16,570 bases of DNA from NCBI GenBank assembly GCA_017394475.1, contig JAFPYQ010000326.1:1-16570 (forward strand). Reading direction: 5' to 3'. Shown here piece after piece: positions 6,035 through 13,334 of the stretch (its first letter is position 1; the number at the start of each line of letters is the position of its first letter). Under the pieces are notes generated by a model. The model did not search any database. It had not been told where the DNA came from and saw only the letters and a list, made by a program, of their open reading frames with translations. The stretch is from Oscillospiraceae bacterium (GTDB lineage: Bacteria; Bacillota; Clostridia; Oscillospirales; Ruminococcaceae). The position numbers and the translations under genes are program-made.

Positions 6035-6050
6035 GTTAATATTATATAAT
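6022..6050 (+). promoter_or_regulatory. Perfect-consensus sigma-A promoter of the M16C peptidase
   Basis: TTGACA (6022-6027), exactly 17 bases, TATAAT (6045-6050): both hexamers match the consensus at every position. The predicted start is near 6057. The -35 box lies inside the preceding terminator's right arm and the spacer contains its T-run. Confidence 0.9.
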
Positions 6051-6056
6051 ATGATT

Positions 6057-6236
6057 TAGTTTTGCCGATGTATGCTCGTAACGGCTGATGACCCGATGAT
6101 ATGAATGAAAGAGCGGGTACACGGACAGTCAAATAAGAGCATCTCATCCCGAAAACGCGGAAGGTGACAGGTGTGTGTTCTGTCGGAAAGACCGCACACC
6201 GTTGACATCATCGGCATCACGAAAGGAGTTATTATT
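6057..6236 (+). promoter_or_regulatory. Long structured 5' leader of the peptidase mRNA, class unknown
   Basis: This leader of about 180 nt separates the promoter from the GTG start. Pairings visible by eye: a closing stem TGCCGATG (6063-6070) with CATCGGCA (6209-6216); ATGCTC (6072-6077) with GAGCAT (6137-6142); ACCCG (6091-6095) with CGGGT (6114-6118); and GGTGTGTG (6170-6177) with CGCACACC (6193-6200). GACAG (6166-6170) can also pair with CTGTC (6180-6184), giving either an alternative fold or a pseudoknot with the last stem. The closing stem ends six bases before the ribosome binding site (6222-6228), a placement suited to translational control. It matches no riboswitch class I could recall. 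Confidence 0.5.
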
Positions 6237-9200
6237 GTGAAGAACAATATCAAAGGAAAAATGATAGCCCTTGCCGCAGTGCTCACTATCACCATGCAGT
6301 GCGCAGGGGGAACGGTTTTCGCCGTAACACAGGCAGATACACCTGCGACCTCCGTGACCGCAACAGCAGCATCCCCCGCTAAGGTGGTCACAAGTGCAAG
6401 GACCGGCATCAAGACAGGGCAGAAGATCCAGGGCTTCACCGTAAAGGAGATACGTCCCTTTGCCTATCTGAACGCTGATATGATACTCATGGTGCATGAT
6501 AAGACAGGCGCAGAGTTCCTCTATATCGCAAATGATGATACAGAGCGTTCCTTCAGCCTTAACTTCCACACCATAGCAGATGATGAGAAGGGCAAGCCCC
6601 ACGTATTTGAGCATGCCACCCTCAACGGCTCTGACAAGTATCCCACGGATATCTTCTTTGCTGCAGAATATCAGACATTCAATACATTTATGAATGCCTT
6701 TACCTATCCCACACAGACAGTATATCCCATTTCGAGCCTTTCCGAGGCACAGCTCCTCAAATATGCCGATTACTACACCGATGCGTGCTTCCATCCCCTG
6801 ATACTCAAGGATGAGAACATATTCAAGCAGGAAGCATGGCGCTATCGTCTTGACAGCGTGGATTCCGACCTTTCCATCGAGGGTACTGTATATTCCGAGA
6901 TGCTCGGTGCCGTTGATATTTCAAGCGCAGCACTTTTCGGAAACTATCGTGCAGCATTCCCCGGCTCCACTTCATCCAATGAGTCCGGCGGACTTCCCGA
7001 GCACATCAAGACCCTCACTTATAAGGACATCCAGTCCTATCATGCAAAATACTATCGCCCCTCAAACTGCCTTGCTATCCTCTATGGCAAGATAGACGAC
7101 CTGAACAGCTTTGCGAAGCTCCTCAACAAGGAATTCTCACGCTACAAGAAGAAGAAGTTCACATTCGAGGATAAGAACTACATACCTGTCAACAGCCCTG
7201 TTACCCATTACGAAGCATTCCCCGTAACAGCTGATACCGATCCCAACGGTCAGACCATAATATACAGAGATTACATCCTGAGGGATATCTCCGATGAGGA
7301 TCTGGTGAAGATGGATGCCCTCACCGCAGTGCTTTCCAACTCCAATTCACCTATCGTCAAGGCCATCTCCAAGAAGTACCCACAGGCATCCATCCAGTTT
7401 GCTGTTGATACCTATGGCCCCGAAAATCTTCTTGAAGTCTTCGTTACAGGCATAAACAAGAAGGATTCGGAAAAGATCATCTCCATCATCGACAGAGAAC
7501 TCACCGCAATGGCAAAGGACGGCATAGATGATTCTCTTGCAGCAACTGCCGCAAAGAGCTCCAAGATATCCGAACTGCTCATAAGTGAGGCTTCCAACAT
7601 CGGTGCGAACCTTGCTCCCAGTATCGGCCTCTATTACCGCAATACAGGCAACATCTGGATGCTGAACGATTTTGTTGACGGTTCCTCCAGGATCGAGGAG
7701 AACAACAAGAACGGTGATTATACCCGCCTGCTCAACACCTATGTGGTAAACAACTATCTCCGCGTTGCATCCATAACATATCCCGAGCCCGGCCTGCTCG
7801 AAGCTCAGCTTGCCGACCAGGCTGCAGAGCTCAAAGCTAAGCAGGACTCCATGACCGACAAGGAGAAGGAAGATCTTGTAAAGGCTACGAAGGAATTTGA
7901 CAGCAGGATCGAGCAGCAGGATGAAAAGCTGCTTGCAGCTACTGTCGCAAAGCTGAAGGGCGTTTCCCTGAAGGATCTCCCCGAGAATGTGCCCACATAC
8001 ACATTAGAGGATGATACCGACAGCAAGAATATCCGTACCATCACCACAGAGGCTGATATCTCGGGCATCGGTGCAGCTAACGTTTACTTTGATATAAGCG
8101 ACCTCTCCGTTGAGGATGCAATGTGGGCCAAGCTCTATACCAGTCTCATGTTCACAAACGACACCTCCGCTCACTCCGCATCCGATCTGTCACAGCTTTC
8201 ACAGAATGCCCTCTATGGCTATACATCCGATGTTGCCATCGTATCCTCCAAGGATCAGAAGAGCTTCACTCCCTATCTCGACTTCTCCTGGTATTCACTC
8301 GATGAAGATACCCATGATGCTTTCACATACTTCTACGAGGCTCTTGCAACTACCAAGACAAACCAGGTATCCAAGATAAAGGGCGTTCTCGAAAGCCAGA
8401 AGATGAACATCCTTTACTCTGTAAGCGGCTTCGGCTCCGATCTTGTTTCCTCTGGCGGCTTCAATTCTCCCGACGGTTCCTCCAACTACGAGTATTCCAC
8501 CTCCGGCATCGAATACTATGCTTTCCTGAATAAGGTGCTCGCTCAGCTCGAAAAAGATCCCGCCGGCGTTTCCAAGAAGCTGGGTGAGGTGCGCGGCAAG
8601 CTCTGCAACTCCAACGGCATGATACTCACCTATGGCGGCGACAAGACAGGAATAGATACCTTCAAGAAGGAATCCGCAGCATTCAGCGGAAAGCTCACCA
8701 ATGCAAAGAAGACTCCCGCTAAATATACCTATGCCAAGCTCCCTGAAGCTATCGTAAGCATGAGCAATGCAAACTTCAACTTCCAGACCATAGACTACAA
8801 GGATCTGGGTCTTGAAGGCATCTCCCTCGAGGAGCAGAGAGAGCTTTCCGTAGCAGCAAGCATAATCACCGATGTTTACCTTCTTCCCTACCTCAGGAAC
8901 TATTACGGTGCATACGGCGCAGGTGCCGGGGCTGTAAAGGATCGCGGTCTCCTGTTGTACACATACAGAGATCCCAACATTGCAGAGACCTATGCAGTTT
9001 ATGATGCTCTTGCAGATTATCTCGACAGCGTTGAGATAGATGAGGCTACCCTTGAAGGCTACATCCTTTCCAACTATTCAAGCCTTCTCCGGTCACCCGG
9101 CTCCCTCTCCGGCGCAGACAATGCTCTGTGGGGCAGGATAACTGGCTATGACTATTCCAAGGAGCTTGAAAAGAGCCTGAAGGCACTCAAGAACCTTACT

Positions 9201-9338
9201 CCCGAAAACCTCAACAAGCTCAAGGCATATTTTGCAAAGCTGGCAAGGGACGGAAGGATCTGCACCATCGGTTCTCAGCAGTCCATCGAGGAAAACAAGC
9301 AGATATTCGGTTCTGTGGCATCGCCTTTCAATCAGTGA
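6237..9338 (+). CDS. Secreted M16C (presequence-protease-like) zinc metallopeptidase
   Basis: The protein is 1033 residues long. An N-terminal signal peptide (basic K2-N-N-I-K-G-K, hydrophobic core about 9-20, likely cut after V28-F-A or T31-Q-A) sends it outside the cell. The inverted zinc motif is H122-V-F-E125-H126, and the third ligand is probably E221 in G216-T-V-Y-S-E-M-L-G, at the spacing usual for the PreP/Cym1 subfamily. N149-T-F-M-N-A-F-T-Y-P and Y163-P-I-S-S are subfamily hallmarks. The total length fits a full two-half clamshell, which degrades peptides rather than folded proteins. I chose the GTG at 6237 because AAAGGAG (6222-6228) precedes it and the signal peptide follows. A longer frame from the GTG at 6171 would translate the structured leader. 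It is a single-gene unit with its own promoter, leader and terminator. Substrates are unknown; nutrient or signal peptides are likely. Confidence 0.92.
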   Translation: MKNNIKGKMIALAAVLTITMQCAGGTVFAVTQADTPATSVTATAASPAKVVTSARTGIKTGQKIQGFTVKEIRPFAYLNADMILMVHDKTGAEFLYIANDDTERSFSLNFHTIADDEKGKPHVFEHATLNGSDKYPTDIFFAAEYQTFNTFMNAFTYPTQTVYPISSLSEAQLLKYADYYTDACFHPLILKDENIFKQEAWRYRLDSVDSDLSIEGTVYSEMLGAVDISSAALFGNYRAAFPGSTSSNESGGLPEHIKTLTYKDIQSYHAKYYRPSNCLAILYGKIDDLNSFAKLLNKEFSRYKKKKFTFEDKNYIPVNSPVTHYEAFPVTADTDPNGQTIIYRDYILRDISDEDLVKMDALTAVLSNSNSPIVKAISKKYPQASIQFAVDTYGPENLLEVFVTGINKKDSEKIISIIDRELTAMAKDGIDDSLAATAAKSSKISELLISEASNIGANLAPSIGLYYRNTGNIWMLNDFVDGSSRIEENNKNGDYTRLLNTYVVNNYLRVASITYPEPGLLEAQLADQAAELKAKQDSMTDKEKEDLVKATKEFDSRIEQQDEKLLAATVAKLKGVSLKDLPENVPTYTLEDDTDSKNIRTITTEADISGIGAANVYFDISDLSVEDAMWAKLYTSLMFTNDTSAHSASDLSQLSQNALYGYTSDVAIVSSKDQKSFTPYLDFSWYSLDEDTHDAFTYFYEALATTKTNQVSKIKGVLESQKMNILYSVSGFGSDLVSSGGFNSPDGSSNYEYSTSGIEYYAFLNKVLAQLEKDPAGVSKKLGEVRGKLCNSNGMILTYGGDKTGIDTFKKESAAFSGKLTNAKKTPAKYTYAKLPEAIVSMSNANFNFQTIDYKDLGLEGISLEEQRELSVAASIITDVYLLPYLRNYYGAYGAGAGAVKDRGLLLYTYRDPNIAETYAVYDALADYLDSVEIDEATLEGYILSNYSSLLRSPGSLSGADNALWGRITGYDYSKELEKSLKALKNLTPENLNKLKAYFAKLARDGRICTIGSQQSIEENKQIFGSVASPFNQ

Positions 9339-9373
9339 TCTTCTGATGGTCAAAGGCCTGTAAGAGCTGAATA

Positions 9374-9414
9374 AAGATATCCGTTGTCACGATAACCGTG
9401 ACAACGGATATTTT
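9374..9414. terminator. Bidirectional terminator between the peptidase and cbiG units
   Basis: A perfect 15-bp stem (9377-9391 with 9397-9411), loop ATAAC, is extended by A-rich/T-rich flanks to about 18 pairs (9374-9414). T follows the stem on both strands. It lies 35 bases after the peptidase stop and directly beyond the minus-strand small gene ending at 9416, so it serves both convergent transcripts. Confidence 0.9.
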
Positions 9415-9415
9415 A

Positions 9416-9586
9416 CTATGTATTTTCCCTTATTTCCGAAAGCATCTCCGCTTTCAGGTGCCGCTTTGCCTTCCTGCGGTTTCGTATCCTGTATTTGCGC
9501 CAGCCGTGATGGTTACACGCCCAGCAGGCAAATTTCCTGTCGAACTTATCTTCCTCTGTCATCTTTTTCATCCTGCTTTTCTGCAT
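9416..9586 (-). CDS. Small basic CxxC protein (56 aa) overlapping the end of cbiG
   Basis: This small gene begins inside the last 41 bases of cbiG in another frame. It is supported by a strong ribosome binding site on the minus strand (GGGGAGG just upstream of the ATG at 9586) and by a stop directly before the shared terminator. The protein is very basic. C21-W-A-C24-N-H26-H27 could bind zinc, and R30 to K45 carries a dense run of Arg/Lys, suggesting nucleic-acid contact. M6 or M9 could be alternative starts. I do not recognise the family. Translational coupling to cbiG seems likely from the overlap. A chance frame cannot be fully excluded, but the site placement argues for a real gene. Confidence 0.62.
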   Translation of the reverse strand: MQKSRMKKMTEEDKFDRKFACWACNHHGWRKYRIRNRRKAKRHLKAEMLSEIRENT

Positions 9587-10634
9587 GTCTATCCTCCCCT
9601 TTGCAGCGCTTTTCATACAGCTCGCCCACCGCACAGGTGCATCCGTCACGGATGGTCTTTCCGGCAATGAGCCAGAAGCTGCGGCCCAGAGACTTAGCAT
9701 AGGCACCTATGCTGCGCTCACATATATTATCCGCTCCCGTGACCGCCTTAACATAATCCGATGAGGCAAAATCCCCATCTATCCCCATAAGCTCATCAGC
9801 GGAGAAAAACACGGGAGCTGTGCCGAATGACCGCGCAAGCTCTGCCACAGCCGCCTCATCACGCTTGATATCCACGCTCACCACTGCCTTTACCCTGCGG
9901 CGGTCTATACCATGCTGCATGAGGATATCTTCTGCAAGAGCCATGAGCACAGCGGGTTCCTTGCCTTTCCTGCAGCCAACACCTAAGACTATGTTCCGTG
10001 GCAGCAGAAACAGCGTTTTTTCAAAGGGAGGAGGGCTGTCAGTACTGTCTGTGACAAGTATGCCGCAGTTTCCGCTGTCATCGCCCCTGCTGTCTATGTA
10101 CGACACTTCCGATACTACCGGTATATCCTCCCCTGCTGCGGAAAGTGCCGCCAGTTCCTTTGCCATCGCCATATCGGTGATAACAAGGTCGTTTTCCTTT
10201 GCAAACATATCCGGAGAGAACCGTCCGCCGCTGTCGGTGGCGGTGGTAATGACAGGCTGTGCTCCGATGATATGCGCTATGCGCCCTGTGAGCTCATTGG
10301 CACCGCCGATATGCCCGGACAGCACACTTACCGCAAACCGCCCATTCTCATCGACTGCCACCACAGCAGGGTCTGTGAGCTTGGAACGGATATAGGGTGC
10401 AGTCACACGGACAGCTATCCCCACCGAGCAGATGAACACCAGTGCATCCGCATCGCCAAAGCACTTTTCCACCGTTTCGCCAATATCCGAAAAGCTGTGG
10501 ACACCATCGCCTGCAGGAAGGCTGTCTTCGTATCTCTGATATATATATATACTGGTCTGTCCCGCCATAGCCGCAGCTATACGCTGTGCAAGCTGCGCTC
10601 CCCTGCGGGAAACGCATATAAGGCATATCTTCAT
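9546..10634 (-). CDS. cbiG: Cobalt-precorrin-5A hydrolase
   Basis: CbiG opens the delta-lactone of cobalt-precorrin-5A and expels the C-20 fragment as acetaldehyde in the anaerobic branch of vitamin B12 synthesis. The 362 residues show the family's N-terminal part (F68-I-C-S-V-G-I-A-V-R, then V102-S-V-L-S-G-H-I-G-G-A-N-E-L-T) and the C-terminal CbiG domain starting at L217-G-V-G-C-R-K-G. The ATG at 10634 has GAGGAG just upstream and starts with the usual K-I-C-L-I strand; a frame reaching 10670 adds 12 residues without support. The final 25 residues are highly charged and look dispensable; they overlap the small basic gene. It stands alone here, with no other cobalamin gene in the window, and has its own promoter (10735-10763). 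The function is well supported; whether the pathway is complete elsewhere cannot be seen. Confidence 0.9.
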   Translation of the reverse strand: MKICLICVSRRGAQLAQRIAAAMAGQTSIYIYQRYEDSLPAGDGVHSFSDIGETVEKCFGDADALVFICSVGIAVRVTAPYIRSKLTDPAVVAVDENGRFAVSVLSGHIGGANELTGRIAHIIGAQPVITTATDSGGRFSPDMFAKENDLVITDMAMAKELAALSAAGEDIPVVSEVSYIDSRGDDSGNCGILVTDSTDSPPPFEKTLFLLPRNIVLGVGCRKGKEPAVLMALAEDILMQHGIDRRRVKAVVSVDIKRDEAAVAELARSFGTAPVFFSADELMGIDGDFASSDYVKAVTGADNICERSIGAYAKSLGRSFWLIAGKTIRDGCTCAVGELYEKRCKGEDRHAEKQDEKDDRGR

Positions 10635-10734
10635 GATCTGCTCCTCAGCAGGCTGAACCTGCGCCCTCATCGTTGGTCATTTTCCGCGTACCGTCTTCTC
10701 CGGCACCCGATAACTCTATACTGTGTTTGTATTG

Positions 10735-10763
10735 ATTATACAGCAAAATCCCCCGAAAATCAA
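10735..10763 (-). promoter_or_regulatory. Sigma-A promoter of cbiG
   Basis: On the minus strand TTGATT (10763 down to 10758), a 17-base spacer and TATAAT (10740 down to 10735). Transcription would start near 10728, giving a leader of about 95 nt. That is too short for a standard cobalamin riboswitch. A small hairpin with arms GCAGG and CCTGC sits next to the ribosome binding site. Confidence 0.75.
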
Positions 10764-10802
10764 GACGGACAAATAATAATACCCGGTGTTAATGTGATAA
10801 GA

Positions 10803-10853
10803 CTGCACAAAAAAATCAACGAGGTGGGTGTCGATCTATCGACCTTTGTGCAG
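10803..10853. promoter_or_regulatory. Nested dyad between the divergent promoters
   Basis: CTGCACAAA (10803-10811) is repeated inverted as TTTGTGCAG (10845-10853), and inside it GTCGAT (10830-10835) and ATCGAC (10838-10843) form a second palindrome. It lies upstream of both predicted transcripts and ends eight bases before the permease -35 box, so it would act as DNA. It could be an operator, perhaps for the AraC-type regulator encoded downstream. This is inference. Confidence 0.4.
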
Positions 10854-10861
10854 GATAACGC

Positions 10862-10890
10862 TTGAAAAACGGGATGTTTTCTGATATAAT
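10862..10890 (+). promoter_or_regulatory. Sigma-A promoter of the permease-AraC unit
   Basis: TTGAAA (10862-10867), a 17-base spacer, TATAAT (10885-10890). The predicted start near 10897 leaves a leader of about 59 nt to the ATG at 10956. It also rules out the in-frame ATG at 10896, which would sit on the transcription start itself. Confidence 0.83.
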
Positions 10891-10955
10891 AGGAAATGTT
10901 GTATCCTTTGACATCGGAAAAGGTTTACAAATATCATGATCTTGGCGGAACGATA

Positions 10956-12062
10956 ATGTCAAAAATAACAGCTTTCATAAGATCACAGCCTGTACTCACC
11001 GCGGCATTTGCGGCGGCGGTCATAACTGTTTTCCTGATACCCCCGGACAGGGAGTATCTTTCCTACATAAATTTTTCTGTACTCATAGAGCTTTTTTCAC
11101 TCATGACTGCCATAGCAGGGCTGAGAACGGCAGGGATATTCGAGAAGATGACTGCTTTTTTACTGAAAAAAGCAGGAAATATCCGCACCATAGGAGCAGC
11201 CCTCACACTGCTGTGCTTCTTTTCGGCAATGGCTGTCACAAATGATGTAGCACTGCTCACCTTTGTTCCGCTCACACTGCTGGTGTTCGGCGGCAAGGGC
11301 GACGACAAAGAGCTGATACTCACCATAGTCCTTGAAACAGCGGCTGCAAACCTGGGCGGGATGCTGACACCCGTGGGCAACCCCCAGAATCTGTTCATAT
11401 ACGAAAAATACGGCCTTACTGCGGGAGAATTTGCACAGACCATGCTCCCTACGGGAGGGATATGCCTTGCTGTGATGCTGCTCCTGCTGCTGCTCCTGCC
11501 TGCAAAAAAGGCGGCAGTACCCGAACAGGAAAATACTCCTATAGTAAAGAAAACAGCCATCGCCTGCTCGGTGCTGTTTTTGGTCTGCCTGCTCACAGTA
11601 TTCAAGGTGGTACCCGATATCCTGTGCCTTGCTGCTGCGGTCATCACAGCCCTCGCGGTGGACAGGAAGATGCTCGCTAAGGTAGACTATTCACTTATCG
11701 CCACCTTTGTCTTTTTCTTCGTTTTTGTGGGAAATATCGCCCGTATCGATGCGGTGAGGGAGTTCTTTTCGGAAATACTCCCCGGAAAAGAGATAATAGT
11801 ATCCGCCCTGCTGTCCCAGGTGATAAGCAATGTCCCCGCTGCGGTGATGCTTTCGGGCTTTACCGGAAAGGGCACCGAACTACTCCTGGGTGTGAATATA
11901 GGGGGATTCGGCACGCTCATAGCATCGCTCGCAAGCCTTATCTCCTTCCAGCTCTACCGCAAGACCGAAAATGCACAGTCGGGCAGATATATGCTTGTGT
12001 TTTCCGCAGTGAATTTCGGTATGCTGATATTCCTTCTGATACTCCACTCATTTGTGCTGTGA
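10956..12062 (+). CDS. ArsB/CitMHS-type (ion transporter superfamily) permease
   Basis: The 368 residues form an integral membrane protein with about ten hydrophobic segments arranged as two inverted halves. The paired signature turns are visible: T95-N-D-V-A-L in the first half and S291-N-V-P-A-A in the second. G134-G-M-L-T-P-V-G-N-P-Q-N145 is typical of ArsB/NhaD/CitM-like permeases. A polar loop (about 182-200) joins the halves at the cytoplasmic face. The length is slightly short for the superfamily (usually about 420), so one or two helices may be missing compared with ArsB. The substrate cannot be read from sequence: arsenite, a carboxylate, sodium/proton exchange or another anion are all possible. 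No arsenic genes lie nearby. The start at 10956 has a weak GGCGGA site. An AraC regulator follows after 46 bases. Confidence 0.8.
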   Translation: MSKITAFIRSQPVLTAAFAAAVITVFLIPPDREYLSYINFSVLIELFSLMTAIAGLRTAGIFEKMTAFLLKKAGNIRTIGAALTLLCFFSAMAVTNDVALLTFVPLTLLVFGGKGDDKELILTIVLETAAANLGGMLTPVGNPQNLFIYEKYGLTAGEFAQTMLPTGGICLAVMLLLLLLLPAKKAAVPEQENTPIVKKTAIACSVLFLVCLLTVFKVVPDILCLAAAVITALAVDRKMLAKVDYSLIATFVFFFVFVGNIARIDAVREFFSEILPGKEIIVSALLSQVISNVPAAVMLSGFTGKGTELLLGVNIGGFGTLIASLASLISFQLYRKTENAQSGRYMLVFSAVNFGMLIFLLILHSFVL

Positions 12063-12108
12063 CACAAGGGAACATCCTATTCGCCCACAGACTAAAGGAA
12101 TCTAAAAA

Positions 12109-13281
12109 ATGGAAACAGATTACAGCTATATAGGCAGCTGCATAGGCGCTCTGTGCGACCTGCCCGTAAGAGTATACAAGGGTAAAGACCTGATATACAG
12201 CTATTCCGGGATAAGCCTGAACAAGGATCCCATACTGCTGTATATCGATACCATCCTTACCATATCCTCGCGTATATGCTACTACATCACCCCCGACCTG
12301 TATTTCTACGGCATCGTGAACCATGAGGATGTCTGTATCGTGCTGGGGCCTTCAAGGCAGAACGCAGAGACCGACAATGCACTGTTTGCCACTGCCCACA
12401 AGCTGGGAATCCCCGAATCCGAATGGAAGCGCTTCGCTGCGGACATGAAAAAGCTGTCCTGTGTGCCGATGGATAAGGCGATACAGCTTTTGTGCATGCT
12501 CAATTATTTCCTGAACAATGAAAAGCTGAATGTGACGGATATAGTCAAATATGACTCATTCAAAGAGGCATTGTCCAGAGAGCTCACCACAGCCCGCCGC
12601 AAAGCAGAGAAAAACAGCGAGCACCTGCGCTTCAGCAAACTATACTCCCTTGAACAGAAGATGGTCTATACCATATACAAGGGCGATGTGGACTCCCTTG
12701 AAGAGATGCGTGAGGAGCTTTCAGACCTGTCCGGCAACACCCTTCACGAATCGCGTCTGTATTTCGTAATATCCTCCGCTGTTGCGGTGCGCACAGCTAT
12801 CAAGGCGGGAATGGACTCCTATGATGCCTTTACATGGAACAGGAAATTCGTCCGGGAATGTGACGGCCTTACCGAAAAGGACAAGATCTCAGCTCTGAGA
12901 TACCGCATGCTGCAGTTCTTCACCAATGAGGTGAGGAAGATACGCATGGGCACATCCCCGTCAAAACTGGTGATAGACACCGCAAATTACATCAGGGAGC
13001 ACATTTCCGAGACCATACGCACAGACCAGATAGCCGAGGCACTGTACCTCAGCCGCAGCCACCTGTCACGAAAGTTCAAGAGCGAGGCAGGCATGACCCT
13101 CAGCGATTTCATAATATTTGAAAAGGCCGAGGAGGCAAAGCGCATGCTGCGCTATACCGAAAAGCCCATCTCCGATATTTCCTCCGACCTGGGATTCTCC
13201 TCCCAGAGCCACCTGATAAGGGTGTTCCGCAAGCTCGAAGGCATCACCCCAAAGGAATACAGGAACAAGTTCAATATGTAA
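12109..13281 (+). CDS. AraC family transcriptional regulator
   Basis: The 390 residues end in a typical AraC DNA-binding domain. The first helix-turn-helix is near 305-325 (I308-A-E-A-L-Y-L-S-R-S-H-L-S-R-K-F-K). The second is near 353-375 (I354-S-D-I-S-S-D-L-G-F-S-S-Q-S-H-L), followed by F373-R-K-L-E-G-I-T-P-K-E-Y-R. The N-terminal 280 residues are presumably the sensing part. They do not show a cupin arabinose-binding pattern I recognise, and there is no receiver domain or membrane segment. AAAGGA (12094-12099) precedes the ATG. It lies 46 bases after the permease with no terminator between, so it is probably co-transcribed with it and may control the permease promoter. The inducer is unknown. 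Confidence 0.9.
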   Translation: METDYSYIGSCIGALCDLPVRVYKGKDLIYSYSGISLNKDPILLYIDTILTISSRICYYITPDLYFYGIVNHEDVCIVLGPSRQNAETDNALFATAHKLGIPESEWKRFAADMKKLSCVPMDKAIQLLCMLNYFLNNEKLNVTDIVKYDSFKEALSRELTTARRKAEKNSEHLRFSKLYSLEQKMVYTIYKGDVDSLEEMREELSDLSGNTLHESRLYFVISSAVAVRTAIKAGMDSYDAFTWNRKFVRECDGLTEKDKISALRYRMLQFFTNEVRKIRMGTSPSKLVIDTANYIREHISETIRTDQIAEALYLSRSHLSRKFKSEAGMTLSDFIIFEKAEEAKRMLRYTEKPISDISSDLGFSSQSHLIRVFRKLEGITPKEYRNKFNM

Positions 13282-13284
13282 AAC

Positions 13285-13314
13285 GATCCCGCTTACCTTC
13301 CGGCAAGCGGGATC
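13285..13314. terminator. Terminator between the convergent AraC and clostripain-fusion genes
   Basis: A 10-bp perfect stem (GATCCCGCTT at 13285-13294, AAGCGGGATC at 13305-13314) with a 10-nt loop begins four bases after the AraC stop. A T-rich tail follows on the plus strand (TTGTATTT), and GTTTTAC follows on the minus strand, so it may act in both directions. Confidence 0.78.
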
Positions 13315-13334
13315 TTGTATTTACAGTCATCGGT

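Noticed and set aside
6171..6236. Upstream GTG start extending the peptidase by 22 residues
   Set aside because: It would translate a stem of the structured leader and bury the signal peptide, and the GTG at 6237 has a good ribosome binding site.
10635..10728. Possible cobalamin riboswitch in the cbiG leader
   Set aside because: The leader is about 95 nt, too short, and no B12-box-like element was seen; only small hairpins are present.
10795..10865. Short protein-like frame (about 23 residues) in the divergent intergenic region
   Set aside because: It reads plausibly but has no ribosome binding site and is largely explained by the nested dyad; it could be the remnant of an older gene, which I cannot show.
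10896..10955. Upstream ATG for the permease
   Set aside because: It coincides with the predicted transcription start of a TTGAAA-N17-TATAAT promoter, so it cannot carry a ribosome binding site on that transcript.
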